From contig NC_134017.1 of assembly GCF_040712315.1 (NCBI RefSeq), positions 10,880,001 to 10,944,000 of the forward strand: 64,000 nucleotides of DNA, read 5' to 3'. The position numbers and the translations under genes were made by a program. Every line of letters begins with the position of its first letter. The stretch's first letter is position 1. The notes under the pieces are model-generated. The model saw only the letters and a program-made list of their open reading frames with translations, did no database searches and was not told the origin of the DNA. Shown here one piece after another: positions 1 through 11,942 of the stretch. Origin of the DNA: Castanea sativa (lineage: Eukaryota; Streptophyta; Magnoliopsida; Fagales; Fagaceae).

Positions 1-1660
1 TAAATACTTTTTATTCATTTTTATTAATTAAAATGTTAGAACTCGTAGGATCGAAAGGATATTTTGTATGAACTGGAGTCTAAAATTCCATTATTATTAT
101 TATTATTTTATATTTGAACCTCTAGAGTGTTTTGGCTAAATATTGCTCAAATTAGAGTCTATAAGCTATGTGTATACTGTTTAAAGTTTTTTTTACTAAA
201 TGAGGAGAGAAGTGAAATTTGGTACCATGACTATTGAATTACTTAGAAAAGTGGCACTAGCTGTGCTGTTTTTTTCAAGGGAGAGGAGAAAGAATGATGC
301 GACATATGAAAGAAGAGAGAGAAAATGAATTTGGCATTCATGGTGCCACATTTGCTACCCAATTTTTGTGTTTGCCTGTGCTTGAAAATGGAGAGAGGAG
401 GAAGAAAAAAATGTTGGATAAAAGTGGAAAGTGGCATACTAGGTGCCAAAATAGGGGAGAGAAAATTTGTTGCAAATATGGCACCCTAGGTTCCAAAATA
501 GGTGAGACAACGAGAGGAGATATACTTACCTTGTTAGTCAATTTTGCATATTTTATTTGATAGGAATAATTTCTATATACAAAACTACACTTATCACACG
601 TGCTTTGCATTTGCGATGAGGCTCTTTTTTTATTTTTGAGTTTAGTGTTATAATTTTCTATTCTAATGTCATAAATTGTAGAGGCTCGTCAATCAGAAAA
701 TTTCCAATGGTATAAAATTAGCAATTTAGTTTGGGCATTTGAGGTCAAAAAATTTGTAAGTAAATAAAAATTGAAGTAAATAACCATAGAGACTCAAACA
801 ATAAAAATTGACTAATGACCTTGTTTTTCAAGGAAATCTCCCCTTATTTGAATCTCTTATTTTCATGTCTTCATGTACAAACCAATTCCTATAAAATAAA
901 GTTACTAATTACACTCTTTTAAGTTTCAAATTCTGTAGTTCAAAGTTACAAAATTACAAAAATAATGCCAAAGAAAAAAAAAAACTATTTGACACATGTG
1001 TCTCTACTCATAAAATGGATGAATACAACAAATAATAACTTCTAATGAGAATTAAAAGGATATAAAAAAGGGTAAGAAAATGGTGTCATCCCTTGACCAT
1101 TTTTCATCGTTTGACTTTGATCCCATTTGATCCTTAGTTTTTTAGTTTTGCCCCCCATAAAACCAGATATACAACAACGACAACTGCTCCAATAACCCTT
1201 AATATAGTCATATACAATTTTTATTATTCCAGAAAATTTTCCTACAATTTTCTTAACAAATAAATCAAACCCCTCATACAACAATCAAATCATATGAGCA
1301 ATAATCGAAAAAAAAAAAAAACAGAATTAAGAATGACCTGGAAGGGAAGGACTACACCTTCTTATAGAGAAAGAGAGATTTTTTTTTTTTTTAGGTGTTA
1401 AAGTTTCAAATTGTAAAGAAAAATTGTAACTATCTTATCTTTTGATAATTTTTTTTAAAAATAGTATCTATTACTGTATTTGTTTTTAGAGATAGTTATG
1501 GTATTTTGGTAGGATTATTTTTCGTTATATTTATTTAGAAACTTTTTTTTTCCTTGTATTCAAAATGATAATTTTTAATTTTTGTTTTTGTTTTTTGTTT
1601 AGTTAAGCCTATCTAATTGATGTGATAATTGTATGGAGTGGAATAAGAATGAGTAGTTTT
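1..1660. other. AT-rich intergenic DNA, no gene seen
   Basis: Low-complexity AT-rich sequence with poly-A and poly-T runs (near 1307-1321 and 1380-1392). The reading frames near 243-610 and 1042-1284 overlap on both strands, lack recognisable domains and show no gene structure. I see no gene here. Confidence 0.5.
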
Positions 1661-1669
1661 TTTTTTTTT

Positions 1670-2330
1670 GTGGAAGAACCGAAGAAGTAACCGTGTATGT
1701 AATTGATTTTTCCCCCCTTTTAGATAGATGTAATTGAAGTATTTGAATTCAAATAGATAACAAATACATTCTATATATAAAAAATATAACAAGTACAAAT
1801 AGCTAGGAATCATTTGGAAGAAGTAAACGTGTATGTAATTGAAAGTTTTTTTTTGGATAGATGTAAATGAAGTATCTAATTCCAAATAGATAACAAATAC
1901 ATTTCATTAAGAAAAATGAAGAAGATAACAAATACAAATAGGAATCAGATTTTTTTTGGAAGAAGTAACCGCAGATGTAATTGAAGATTTAAAAAAAAGA
2001 AAAAGATAACAAATACAAATAGGAATGATGATTTTTTTTGGAAGAAGTAACCGTGTATGTAATTGTAGTTTATTTATTTATTTATTTTTTGATAGATGTA
2101 ATTGAAGTATTTGAATTCAAATAGATAACAAATACATTCCATAAAAAAAAAAGATAACAAATACAAATAAGAATCAATTTTTTTTGGAAGAAAAAACCGT
2201 GTATGTAATTGAAGTATTTTTTTTATAGATGTGATTGATTTCTTTTTGATAAGATAATTGAAACATTTGAATTCAAATAGATAACAAATACAGTTAATAA
2301 TCATACATTTGAATTCAAATGAGTGATGAG
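1670..2330. repeat. Imperfect tandem/minisatellite array (5 units)
   Basis: A phrase close to GGAAGAAGTAACCGTGTATG occurs at about 1680, 1817, 1961, 2041 and 2186. It alternates with a second phrase, TTTGAATTCAAATAGATAAC, near 1742, 2112 and 2265 and in a diverged form near 1875. Spacing is about 80 or 137-145 bp, so units have been gained or lost. The reading frames across it are by-products of the repeat. Confidence 0.8.
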
Positions 2331-3121
2331 AATAACAATTTTTTTTTTCTTTTGTACATGAGATAGTATTACTCTTTTATCATTTTTTGGCTTTTTTGTA
2401 GGAAAAAAAAATTAAACTAAACAATATGTTATTTTAAAATTTATATGAGGATATTTTAATATGCCAAAAACTAAAAACGAAACTGAGGAATCTGTTATTA
2501 GTAGAATAGAAGATAGATGTACTTTGATAAGTATAATAAATTACGAGTCCCCATTAGTTTGTGCATTACATCATGTATTTGGTGAGATATTTGAGTGCTT
2601 GACTCCATTAAAAATACTAATAAATGCATTTAGCCTAAAAGTCTTTTTTTTTTTTTTTTGAGGGGACACTTTAGACTTAAGAATAGCCAAACGCTTCATT
2701 AATTTAGGATAAGAAAATGTCCACAAGTCATTAGCCTCACTTGAGAGCTGGAACTAGGCAAACAATTCGATTAATATGGGACCAAAATATTTTCTCAACC
2801 ATTTAGGTTTTTTTTTTTAAATTATAAAATTATTTTTATATATATATAATTTTTTTAAAAAATAATTAGAAAGTAATACAATTATGAAGCCCCTTCAGAC
2901 TTTGACATGAGTGTTAATTTAGTTTAGATTTTTTGATTTAAACGATTACTCCCAATACATTAAGCCCGTAATAAATTAGACAACATTTTCATATCACATT
3001 ATGAATGCACGATAATAAAATTAAGTAAATCATGTGATCAAATGTGTTATTTTTTAATGAAAAATATTAAGAAAATGCTTAATTTGTTACAAACTAAAGT
3101 GCAATAACTATGAAAGGATTA
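2331..3121. other. AT-rich intergenic DNA, no gene seen
   Basis: Contains a poly-T run at about 2643-2660 and AT-rich stretches. The short frame at 2461-2661 has no recognisable domain and ends in the poly-T tract. Nothing else stands out. Confidence 0.45.
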
Positions 3122-3123
3122 TA

Positions 3124-3361
3124 GGTCCGTTTGGATAGAACTTATTACTGAAAACTGAAAAATGAAAACATTGTAACAAAATAATTTTTAAATGTGTGAA
3201 TAGTGATGCAGGACCTATTTTTAATAAAAAAATTAATAAAAAAGTACATGTACAGTGCGCGCACTGCGCATATTTCCCCAGCAGCTGCAGCAGAAACCAA
3301 AAAAAAAAAAAAAAGCAAAGCGTGAAAACGCAGCATTTATAATCTCTATCCAAGCGCTACC
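3124..3361. mobile_element. MITE, TA-flanked, 'GGTCCGTTTGGATA' family
   Basis: Starts GGTCCGTTTGGATAGA and ends in the imperfect inverse CTCTATCCAAGCGCTACC. It is flanked by TA dinucleotides (3122-3123 and 3362-3363). The interior carries the GC-rich block (GTGCGCGCACTGCGC) that appears in diverged form in the copy at 34262. No coding capacity. The TA flank suggests a Tc1/mariner (Stowaway-like) origin, but two bases are weak evidence. Confidence 0.65.
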
Positions 3362-3363
3362 TA

Positions 3364-3850
3364 ATTGTTATTATTAGTCCAAATAACAAGATTAACACTC
3401 ACATTAAAATTTATTAAAAGCCAAAAAAATAAAATAAAAAACTAATGGAAAATCATGCCTAAAGTTTATAAACTGTTTCTTATTAAATAGTATTAGATTT
3501 TTTTATTTTATTCAAGGTAGAAATTATATTTTAACTTTATTTTACTAGTTTTATTTAAGTGTATATGTATGTGAATAATTTAAAATCTTACTATTGTCTT
3601 CTACATTTTACAAACACTTATATTTAAGATTTTTTTCTACCTTCAAAGTAAAAAAAAAAAAATATATATATATATATTATTGTAAACTTTTAATTTTATC
3701 GATTAAAGTAATAGATTTATGAAAATCAGCTCAATTTGAAGCAAAGAAAAATGGTAAATTATTAATAATAAAAAAATATTGCGAAAATTTTCTGTTCTTC
3801 TAGATTTTCTCAGTGAAAGTGAAACCGTGCAAGTAATAATTGCAAAATCC
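3364..3850. other. Upstream region of the TMN7-like gene
   Basis: AT-rich DNA with a (TA)n stretch near 3661-3678 and several TATA-like strings, none of which I can pin to a transcription start. It probably holds the promoter of the gene starting at 3986. No gene of its own. Confidence 0.4.
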
Positions 3851-3852
3851 GG

Positions 3853-3984
3853 TCTCCTCTCTCTCTCTCTAAAAAACCTCAAACCCCATCTCCTCTCTCT
3901 CTCTCTCTAAAAAAACCTCAAACCCCATCTCTCTGTCGCTCCCCGTGGCTCTGAGCACAAACAGAAGAAGAAGAAGAAGAAGAA
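3853..3984 (+). promoter_or_regulatory. 5'UTR pyrimidine patch duplicated in tandem, then (GAA)n
   Basis: A roughly 40-bp block made of CT repeats, an A-run and CCTCAAACCCCATC occurs twice back to back (about 3853-3888 and 3889-3927). An (AGA)n run reaches to the ATG at 3986. CT-rich patches near the transcription start are typical of plant core promoters and 5'UTRs. The tandem duplication is seen directly; its regulatory role is inferred. Confidence 0.6.
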
Positions 3985-3985
3985 A

Positions 3986-6900
3986 ATGGGTACACTGTGT
4001 GGCCTTACAGTGACCACAATTCTCTTGTTTTTTCTCCTCTTCGTCTCTCTATCTCACTCCTTCTACCTTCCTGGCGTTGCTCCTCGCGATTTCCAGACTG
4101 TATGTTCCCTCATAATCCAAACCCACTTCTCAAAATCTGTGCTTTATTTCATTCTTTCACCTCTCATTGCTTGCTTTCTTGTGTAGTTCTTTTTTTGGGG
4201 TTTCTTTATTTTATGTGTTTTTTTTTGTATTGTTTGAGTTCTCTTTGCTTTATGTGGGGCAGTATTGGATCTGGGTTTTTGAGTTTGATCTAATTTTATG
4301 TTGTTTTGGATCTGTGGGATTGTTTTTGAGCTGTTTTTGGATTATGGGTTTTGTTTGGATCTGGGTTTTTGTTGAAATTTAGATCAAAGTTTTGATTTTT
4401 GGGAATTGGGAATGTGACTTGGGTGTCTGTAATTTTTTTTTTAAGGTTTTGATTGGTGTTGTTGGGTTGTTCTGGTTTGTGGGTCTAGAAAATGATGGAT
4501 TGGTTTGATCTATGTGTCTGTTTGGGTTGCACTCAAGGCCTTGTTTAATGTTTCTATTGGTTGAAAGTTAGATATGTTGGATAGCTCATGTGTGTGTATC
4601 TATGGGCATGTTTGGATTGCACTTAGAGGCTATGTCTAATGACTCTATTGGTGGAAAGTTTGAAATTTTGAATAGCTTGTGTGTGCATGAGATAGCCAAT
4701 GTGATCAAGTATACGATGCGAATTGCAAAGTGATCCAAGATAGGATATTATATAGGTGGTTGGAATGTTTCACTACAGGATTGAATATAGCTTGGATTGC
4801 ATTTTGGATCTCCTAAATATGTTTGAAAGTTTTTGTTGAGATTTACATAATATTAGCTGCCATTCTGATTGCGAAGGTTTATAAAAATTGGTGCTATAAT
4901 CACTATGGGTATAATGATATTAGTTTCAGTCTTTATAAAGATCTCATTTTTCCAAGTGTTTACCATCTCTATGATGATTAGAGGCCAGCTCAGGAAGTAC
5001 TATTTGTTCAAATATATTACACAAAAAGTGTAAATGAAAGACAATTGATTCAAGTTACATGAACATGAAGTTCAACTGTACATTGAGCTGAACTCTTGAA
5101 CCATATTTTGTTTTCTATCTTTTACATCACATAAAGAAGTATCCTTCTTTGTAGGAAAAGTTTGTGAATTTGGTAATGATTTGATTGGAGATTCATGATT
5201 ATTTCTTATTAACCTCACTGCACTTTATAGCTTATAACGATTTTTTTTTTTTGGGGGGGGGGGGTGTTTATATATTTTTACTTCATTGGAAAAGAAAAGG
5301 GCTGGGCCTATGTATTTGATTTCCTTGCAGTAATTTTTTTTTCTCATAAATTTCTTATAAATTATTATTGTCTACTTTGAACAGGGAGACCCCTTGCCAG
5401 TCAAAGTGAACAAATTGTCATCTACTAAAACGCAACTTCCATATGACTACTACTATCTAGACTATTGTAAGCCTGCCAAGATTGTGAACAGTGCTGAAAA
5501 CTTGGGGGAAGTTCTTCGAGGTGACCGCATTGAGAATTCTGTCTATACTGTGAGTATCTTTTACCTTTTTTCTGTATTAGAAATCTGAATAGGAAAAAAC
5601 CTTTTCATTTACTTATTTCAGTTATTGTTTCATTGTCTATTGACTCTTGTTTGACTAAATTTATGAATTTTACGCCAGTTCCAAATGAGGAAGGAGCAAT
5701 CATGTCAAGTAGCCTGTAAAAAAAAGCTTAATGCTGAAACTGCTAAGAATTTTAAGGAAAAAATCGATGATGAGTATCGAGTTAACATGTAAGTCGATGA
5801 ACTGGCTGTATATTGTTCATGAAGTCTGCAGTTTTTCTAATTTGCATTAGTATCTTTTAGTTTTCCATTGTGGGTTTTAAGGATTTTAATTATTTTCCTA
5901 AGTGAAAGGCATTAATTTATATAGAATGTTTAGTATATTCCTCTTTTTTCTGAAATCTCCAGAATGCACTTGCAGGATTTTAGATAACCTTCCAGTTGCT
6001 GTCCTTAGACAGAGGAGGGATGGAATTCAGTCAACAACTTACGAACATGGTTTCCGTGTTGGGTTCAAAGGAAACTATGCTGGGGTATGCTTCAGAAGCA
6101 ACTTATTATTTTAGGGTTTTTGTGTGTTTATTCTATCTTAAACATTTGTTTCTTTTACAGAGCAAAGAGGAGAAATATTTCATTAATAACCACTTGAGCT
6201 TTAGAGTCATGTATCACAAGGATCTTGAGACTGATTCGGCTAGGATTGTAGGGTTTGAGGTTACTCCAAACAGGTGTGAGACTCTTTTCCTCTTTTTTTG
6301 TTTTTGATATATGGTTTGTGTGAACAATGACTTAAAGGCAAATCAGCTGCTAGTTCAGATTCTCAAAATACAAATGTAGTAGATGGAAAAGAAACAATAC
6401 TGGTCACATTTTGGAGGGTCCTTTTGTTGCAAAGTGTGGGGTTTTTGCTTGGGAATATATTTTCCCAGTTATTAGGTGTAGACAGATGTAAATTCAATAA
6501 TTAAATTGAGAAACGTACATGTTTTCATCTGATGTATTTGACAAAAAAGGTGGACCGTGAATGAGCTATCATGGCACCTACTCCCCTTGTTAGAGTAAAG
6601 TGGAGGGTGGGGTAGTCGGTTCCACTTGGTGTGTAAGTACATAGAAAAGTGAACTGCTTAGATGATCTTACCAAGAGACAAATATTCTAAATCCACTACA
6701 TCATCATAAAGAAGGGCTGAACTAGTGAAGAGTTGTCTATGGATTGAAATGTTTTGATTTTTTTCTCTGCTTTTTTACACCTATGGTTTGAGCTAGTCTT
6801 ACTCCCAGAACTTGTCAGATGCTGGCAGTGCTGTTTGCGTTATATTCCTTTGCTTCATTCTGCTTCTTTGGTGTAGAACTTGGACGTTTCTTCTGATATT

Positions 6901-7264
6901 AAAGAGTTACTGTGGGAAACTGGGAATTTATTTTTATTTTTTTGATAAGTAACTGGGGGAATTTTATATGAGATGCTTGTATATGTTGCTTGTTTTTGTG
7001 CTACATGCTGTAACTTTTTCTGCAATGGCCTGAAAATTATAGAAAAGATGAAATGTAGAAGCTCCCTTGTAATTTCATACATTCAAATTGATTTAAAAGA
7101 ATGATACCAATTTAGATTTTAAAAGAATAATGCCAATAAGTTTAAAGAAAATAGGAATTTTTAGAAAATGCCCACAAAGTGCATTTGTAAGTTGTTATGA
7201 CTGGCTTATTTATGTTCTTATGTACTTGGGTAACACCCTTTCAGCCTTTTAATGAAATTTTACT

Positions 7265-7295
<31 letters not shown>

Positions 7296-8758
7296 GTAAA
7301 GCTTATTTATGTTCTTGTCATCTCTTTTGACTCTTGTAAATACTGTAAACAGCATTAATCATGAATACAAGGATTGGGATGATAAGAACCCTCAATTAGC
7401 AACGTGCAACAAAGACACTAAAAATTTAGTGCAAGGTAATGTTGTTCCACAAGAAGTTGAGACAGATAAGGAGGTTGTTTTTACATTTGATGTTTCCTTT
7501 AAGGTACTCGCTCATCAAATCCTTGCCTATGTCTCTCTTCCATCTCAACTCCTTCCCTTGTATAATACATTTAACTAACCTGTGTTGGTCTTTTTCTCAG
7601 GAAAGTGATATCAAGTGGGCATCTCGATGGGACACATACCTCCTCATGAATGATGATCAGATCCACTGGTTCTCCATCATAAACTCTCTGATGATTGTCC
7701 TTTTCCTTTCTGGCATGGTGGCCATGATCATGATGAGAACTCTGTACAGAGATATTGCCAATTACAATCAATTGGACACCCAAGATGAGGCTCAGGAAGA
7801 AACAGGATGGAAACTTGTCCATGGAGATGTTTTCAGGGCACCGATCAATTCTGGTTTACTTTGTGTTTATGTTGGTACAGGTGTGCAGATCTTTGCAATG
7901 ACACTTGTGACAATGATTTTTGCATTGCTTGGGTTCTTATCTCCTTCCAACCGAGGGGGGCTTATGACTGCCATGGTTCTGTTGTGGGTTTTCATGGGCT
8001 TGTTAGCTGGTTACTCCTCAGCACGCCTGCACAAGATGTTTAAGGGCACAGAGTGGAAAAGGAATACCTTGAAAACTGCATTTATGTTTCCTGGCATTCT
8101 TTTCTCAGTATTTTTTGTTCTGAATGCCTTAATTTGGGAGGAGCGATCTTCTGGGGCAGTGCCCTTTGGAACAATGTTTGCTCTTTTCTGCTTATGGTTT
8201 GGTATATCAGTGCCCTTGGTCTTTGTGGGTAGTTACTTGGGATTCAAAAAACCAGCCATTGAAGACCCTGTGAAGACTAACAAAATCCCCAGACAAGTAC
8301 CAGAGCAGGCATGGTACATGAAGCCAGTCTTCTCTATACTCATTGGAGGCATTCTTCCATTTGGGGCTGTTTTCATTGAGCTCTTCTTCATCCTAACATC
8401 AATATGGCTAAACCAGTTCTATTACATCTTTGGCTTCCTTTTTATAGTCTTCGTTATCCTTCTAATCACTTGTGCAGAGATAACAGTTGTGCTCTGCTAC
8501 TTCCAGTTGTGTAGTGAAGACTACCACTGGTGGTGGAGATCATACCTGACTGCCGGCTCCTCTGCCCTCTACCTGTTCCTTTACTCTGTCTTCTATTTCT
8601 TCACCAAGTTGGAGATCACAAAGCTGGTTTCAGGCATCCTTTACTTTGGGTACATGGTAATTGTATCCTATGCATTCTTTGTCTTGACGGGAACCATTGG
8701 CTTCTATGCAAGCTTTTGGTTTGTTCGAAAGATTTATTCCTCTGTTAAAATCGACTGA
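3986..8758 (+). CDS. TMN7: Transmembrane 9 superfamily member (EMP70 family, TMN7-like), 7 exons
   Basis: Exons: 3986-4099, 5385-5549, 5679-5788, 5976-6084, 6161-6273, 7353-7503 and 7601-8758, all with GT-AG introns. They join in frame to 639 residues, a normal length for plant TMN proteins. Residues 1-25 form a signal peptide, followed by the family hallmark [11 protein letters not shown] and a lumenal domain with the [11 protein letters not shown] block. Exon 7 encodes the membrane half (nine segments from about residue 280), with [28 protein letters not shown] and [13 protein letters not shown] motifs. The C-terminus SSVKID carries the KxD signal known to hold EMP70 proteins in the Golgi. 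These proteins act in endomembrane trafficking and sorting of membrane cargo; precise substrates are unclear. The ATG follows a (GAA)n 5'UTR. The large last exon is a family trait. The choice of TMN7 over TMN8-10 is not secure. Confidence 0.95.
5241..5264. repeat. T12-G12 homopolymer pair in intron 1
   Basis: Twelve T followed directly by twelve G within intron 1 of the TMN gene. The G run could fold as a quadruplex in the transcript and is a likely length-variable site. Confidence 0.7.
7268..7295. repeat. (TG)n(TA)n microsatellite in intron 6
   Basis: A compound dinucleotide repeat just upstream of exon 6 of the TMN gene. Confidence 0.8.
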
Positions 8759-9950
8759 TCTAAAGATGCAAAAAGAGGTGATGAGGATGAGGATGAATTC
8801 CAGACCACAACAGGAAGCACAGAAGGGATAAAGCTTAAATTGAAAACTATTTCGCAATCTCTTCAAAACCTTGTCTATGTTGACGGTAGCATGGTGCTTG
8901 GCCTGTTATTTTTTTTACACCTTTGTTAATGTCATGAACAGTAGCTTAGTAGTTTTCTTGCAAGAAGCTTGAGTAGTGACTAAAGTGTGGATACTTACAT
9001 AATATCCATATGGTTACAACTGATCTTTGATGTGTCTCAAGTGGTTTGATTTCTTGTTATCTGATAAGGAGCACGTATAATTGATATTTTAGAAATCAAA
9101 TAATGCAGCTCTAGAGGCAATAGGTAATGTATCTTTGTTGCACCTGCATTGTTGTGAATTGTAGTTTGTAATAATTAAATATTCCTTGATTTTCTGGCCC
9201 TTGACCCCTTAAACTATGACTGGTGGCTGAAAGACCAACCACCAAGACAATATTTACAAATTATCAACCAAAAAAAAAACAAGAAGGCTAACAAGCTCAT
9301 TGGTGCACTAAAAAATAAAGTCTTTTTTGATGGTTGAATAAGTGATCTGAGGTTTAACTCCATCAGGAGTGGATGTTATAGTTTGAAATTCTGTCTTAAA
9401 AAAAATTGCCATTTATGTTAACATCAACTATAGTGAGGAGGTTCAGGATGAATCTGTTGTGCGATTTTTGAAGGAGACTCAAACTCCATAGCCATAGCAA
9501 TCTATGCTAGCCCAGTCTGAAGTGAATTGGGCTAAGTCTAAACAATGAAACAATCATGGTTGAAATAAGACGTATACACTTTTGTATGTTGGGTTTTCTG
9601 CTTTGTAAATAGATAGGCTAATAACCTAGCCCATAACTTATTTCTAGGACTGCCCATTGGGCCATTGTAGTGTGGATGGGCTGATTTCCACTCCTCTACC
9701 CCCTTTGAATATTCTCCCCCTAGGGAGGGATGAACTGGGCCCATGCCCCTCCTTTTGATGTAATAAATTTCTCCTTCATTCCAAAGGAAAAAAGAAGTTG
9801 ACTTTGGGAGAGGAAGGTGCATAGTAGGACAAATTGGTGAACAATTTGAAGTTATCCTAAAAAATAAGATAAGGTTTGTCCCTTTCACATAGGAGGGGTC
9901 ATGTATGTAAGTCTCATAAGGTTATCTACCTATAAATACGAGCCTAGAGA
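8759..9950. other. 3'UTR of the TMN gene, then intergenic DNA
   Basis: The first 400-450 bp after the TGA read like a 3'UTR. An AATAATTAAA-type string near 9170 is a possible poly(A) signal. Beyond that is intergenic DNA with no gene. The frame on the minus strand at 9538-9888 has no recognisable domain. Confidence 0.4.
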
Positions 9951-9989
9951 TGAGGTTGTGGGCGTTCCTTCATATGAGTTGAACCATAA

Positions 9990-11140
9990 CCTAATCTCAA
10001 CCCACCTAGTGCACCAATTGTTTCAAATAGTGGGAGGAAATAGACCTTAAGTCAAATTAGTATATCACATCGTTGTGCCCAAAAATTTGAACTTGAGATA
10101 TATGTACCATGACAAGTCCAACCTTTAGATGGTGAGTAGGATTCTGCTATGGCTTAGACTTCGGACAACACCAAAAGGAGATTGCATTGCACGTGGATAA
10201 CAATATAAGAAGATAAGGATGCAGGTTTTCAAGTTGAATTCAAATAAAGCTCTTGAATTTCATATAAGCTTCTGCAGTAGATCTGCAGTAGTTTAGGATG
10301 AGAATTTCTGCAATATATTAGCATTAGGATTAGCATTTCTATTTCAATTCAAATACGACTTGGATCTTATGTATTAGGACTTTGTTGTGATGAGTATTAT
10401 CTCTTCACTAGTATTTATGTAAGTAAAAATTATTAATGAAGCAAGTAGAAATTAAATTATAAACTCTATCATCCCTCTCAAGTTCAAGATGCTAATCATC
10501 TCGAATTGACTAAATTATTTTTTTTATTTATTTTTCCAGTTCATAACAGATGAAATTATTCTTCTTTTTTTTGGGCCTTGGGTTCTAGTTTTAAACACTT
10601 TTTTGAATATGTTTGGAGGTGTCCTAAACCTGAACCTCACCTAGAACACCAAAAGTTTTTCAAATAGTGGGAGGAAATAGGCCTAAGTCAAACCAGTATC
10701 ATGTTGTTGCCCCTGAAAATTTGAACTTGAGATCTAACCCATACCAAGACCTTAATCATTGGGCCATGACTATATATGGGAAGTATAAGATTCACCATAT
10801 TAAAACAATAAAATTTATTCTCCACATGGTCTCGAGTAAGTTTTAATTACGCTTTCAAATATGCTTAGAGGTGTCCTAAAATCTCAACCAAACCTAAAGC
10901 AGCAATGGTTTCAAATGGTGGAGGAAATAGATCTCAAGTCCAATCGAGCTTCATTGTCACCCTCAAAATTTGAACTCGAGAACCACACCGTGTCAAGATC
11001 TTAATCGTTGGGCCACGACTTTGGATAATAAATGTAGGATTCGCCTTGTTAAACCTATTCTCCCCTCCTAAGTTTTCAGTCCTTGTGCTAGTTTTAAATG
11101 CATTTTCAAATATGGTTTTCGGTGTCCTAAATTTGTACAC
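9990..11140. repeat. Three degenerate copies of a dispersed/tandem repeat
   Basis: Blocks near 10005-10145, 10610-10800 and 10858-11045 share one order of phrases: CTCAACC, then GTTTCAAATAGTGGGAGGAA, AATTTGAACTTGAGA, and in the second and third copies CTTAATCATTGGGCCA-like text. Copies are clearly diverged. The second and third are joined by a shared linker around TTTTAAACAC/TTTGAATATG. Probably decayed transposon termini; the class is not recognised. Confidence 0.6.
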
Positions 11141-11942
11141 GCTGTTGAGCGTGACATGCTTGAACTACTCATTCTGATCTGCAAAGCTGTACCATCTTTA
11201 CGCATTTCATACTTGATATTTCAATAACCATTTAGAGCCACACCTTCTACATCACAAAACGTAAACAAAAAATTATTTCTTTTACTTGATAAGTACTACC
11301 TTTACCTGTGCTGGTAGCACTCTCAAACAACTTGGTGTTAAATGCTTGCAATTGACAATTTGTTTGCACTTGCCTTTGAGATCATATCTTATCTACAAGA
11401 ATGATATCCGCCATGATTATGGCCACCCACCTTAGCACTTAAAAGCTTACTTGATTTTGCAAGCACAAAGGTTAGTATTTGTCTAACATTTTATACACAA
11501 TAGTCACATCCTCAACTACACAGTACAATCATATAGCTGTGCACCATCTGGTAAAGCTTACAGGGTCAATCACAATGTTTAAGTAATAGCTAGAAAAAGC
11601 TCCTAATAAAAAACATATGACTCGTGCGACAAACCGCATAAGATCTACAAGCATCTATTTCATTTCAAATCTTAAAAGGCAATGTTGGTAGTTAGCAAAA
11701 ATGCCAAATTTCAGTAGAACATGGTATGCTATCAAAATCCATATTGATGGACTAGTTTCCATAGCAAAATCCAATAAAGAAAATTTGAACATATATTAGC
11801 AATGGGGTTATATTCCTATTTGAAGAAGCACCGGCAGCCAAAAAAGTTCCCGTGACAGTGCAAGACTTGGGTATTGGGTATACATACAACCGAACTGAAT
11901 TACTGGAACTCATGATTATGGTTAGCAGAGCAAATATTGTCA
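11141..11942. other. Intergenic; 3' flank of the minus-strand gene ending at 11943
   Basis: No gene seen. On the minus strand this is where the 3'UTR of the coiled-coil membrane protein gene should lie. No poly(A) signal can be fixed with confidence. Confidence 0.4.

Noticed and set aside
7571..8866. Additional frames on both strands over the last TMN exon
   Set aside because: Shadows of the conserved 385-residue exon, which fully explains the region.
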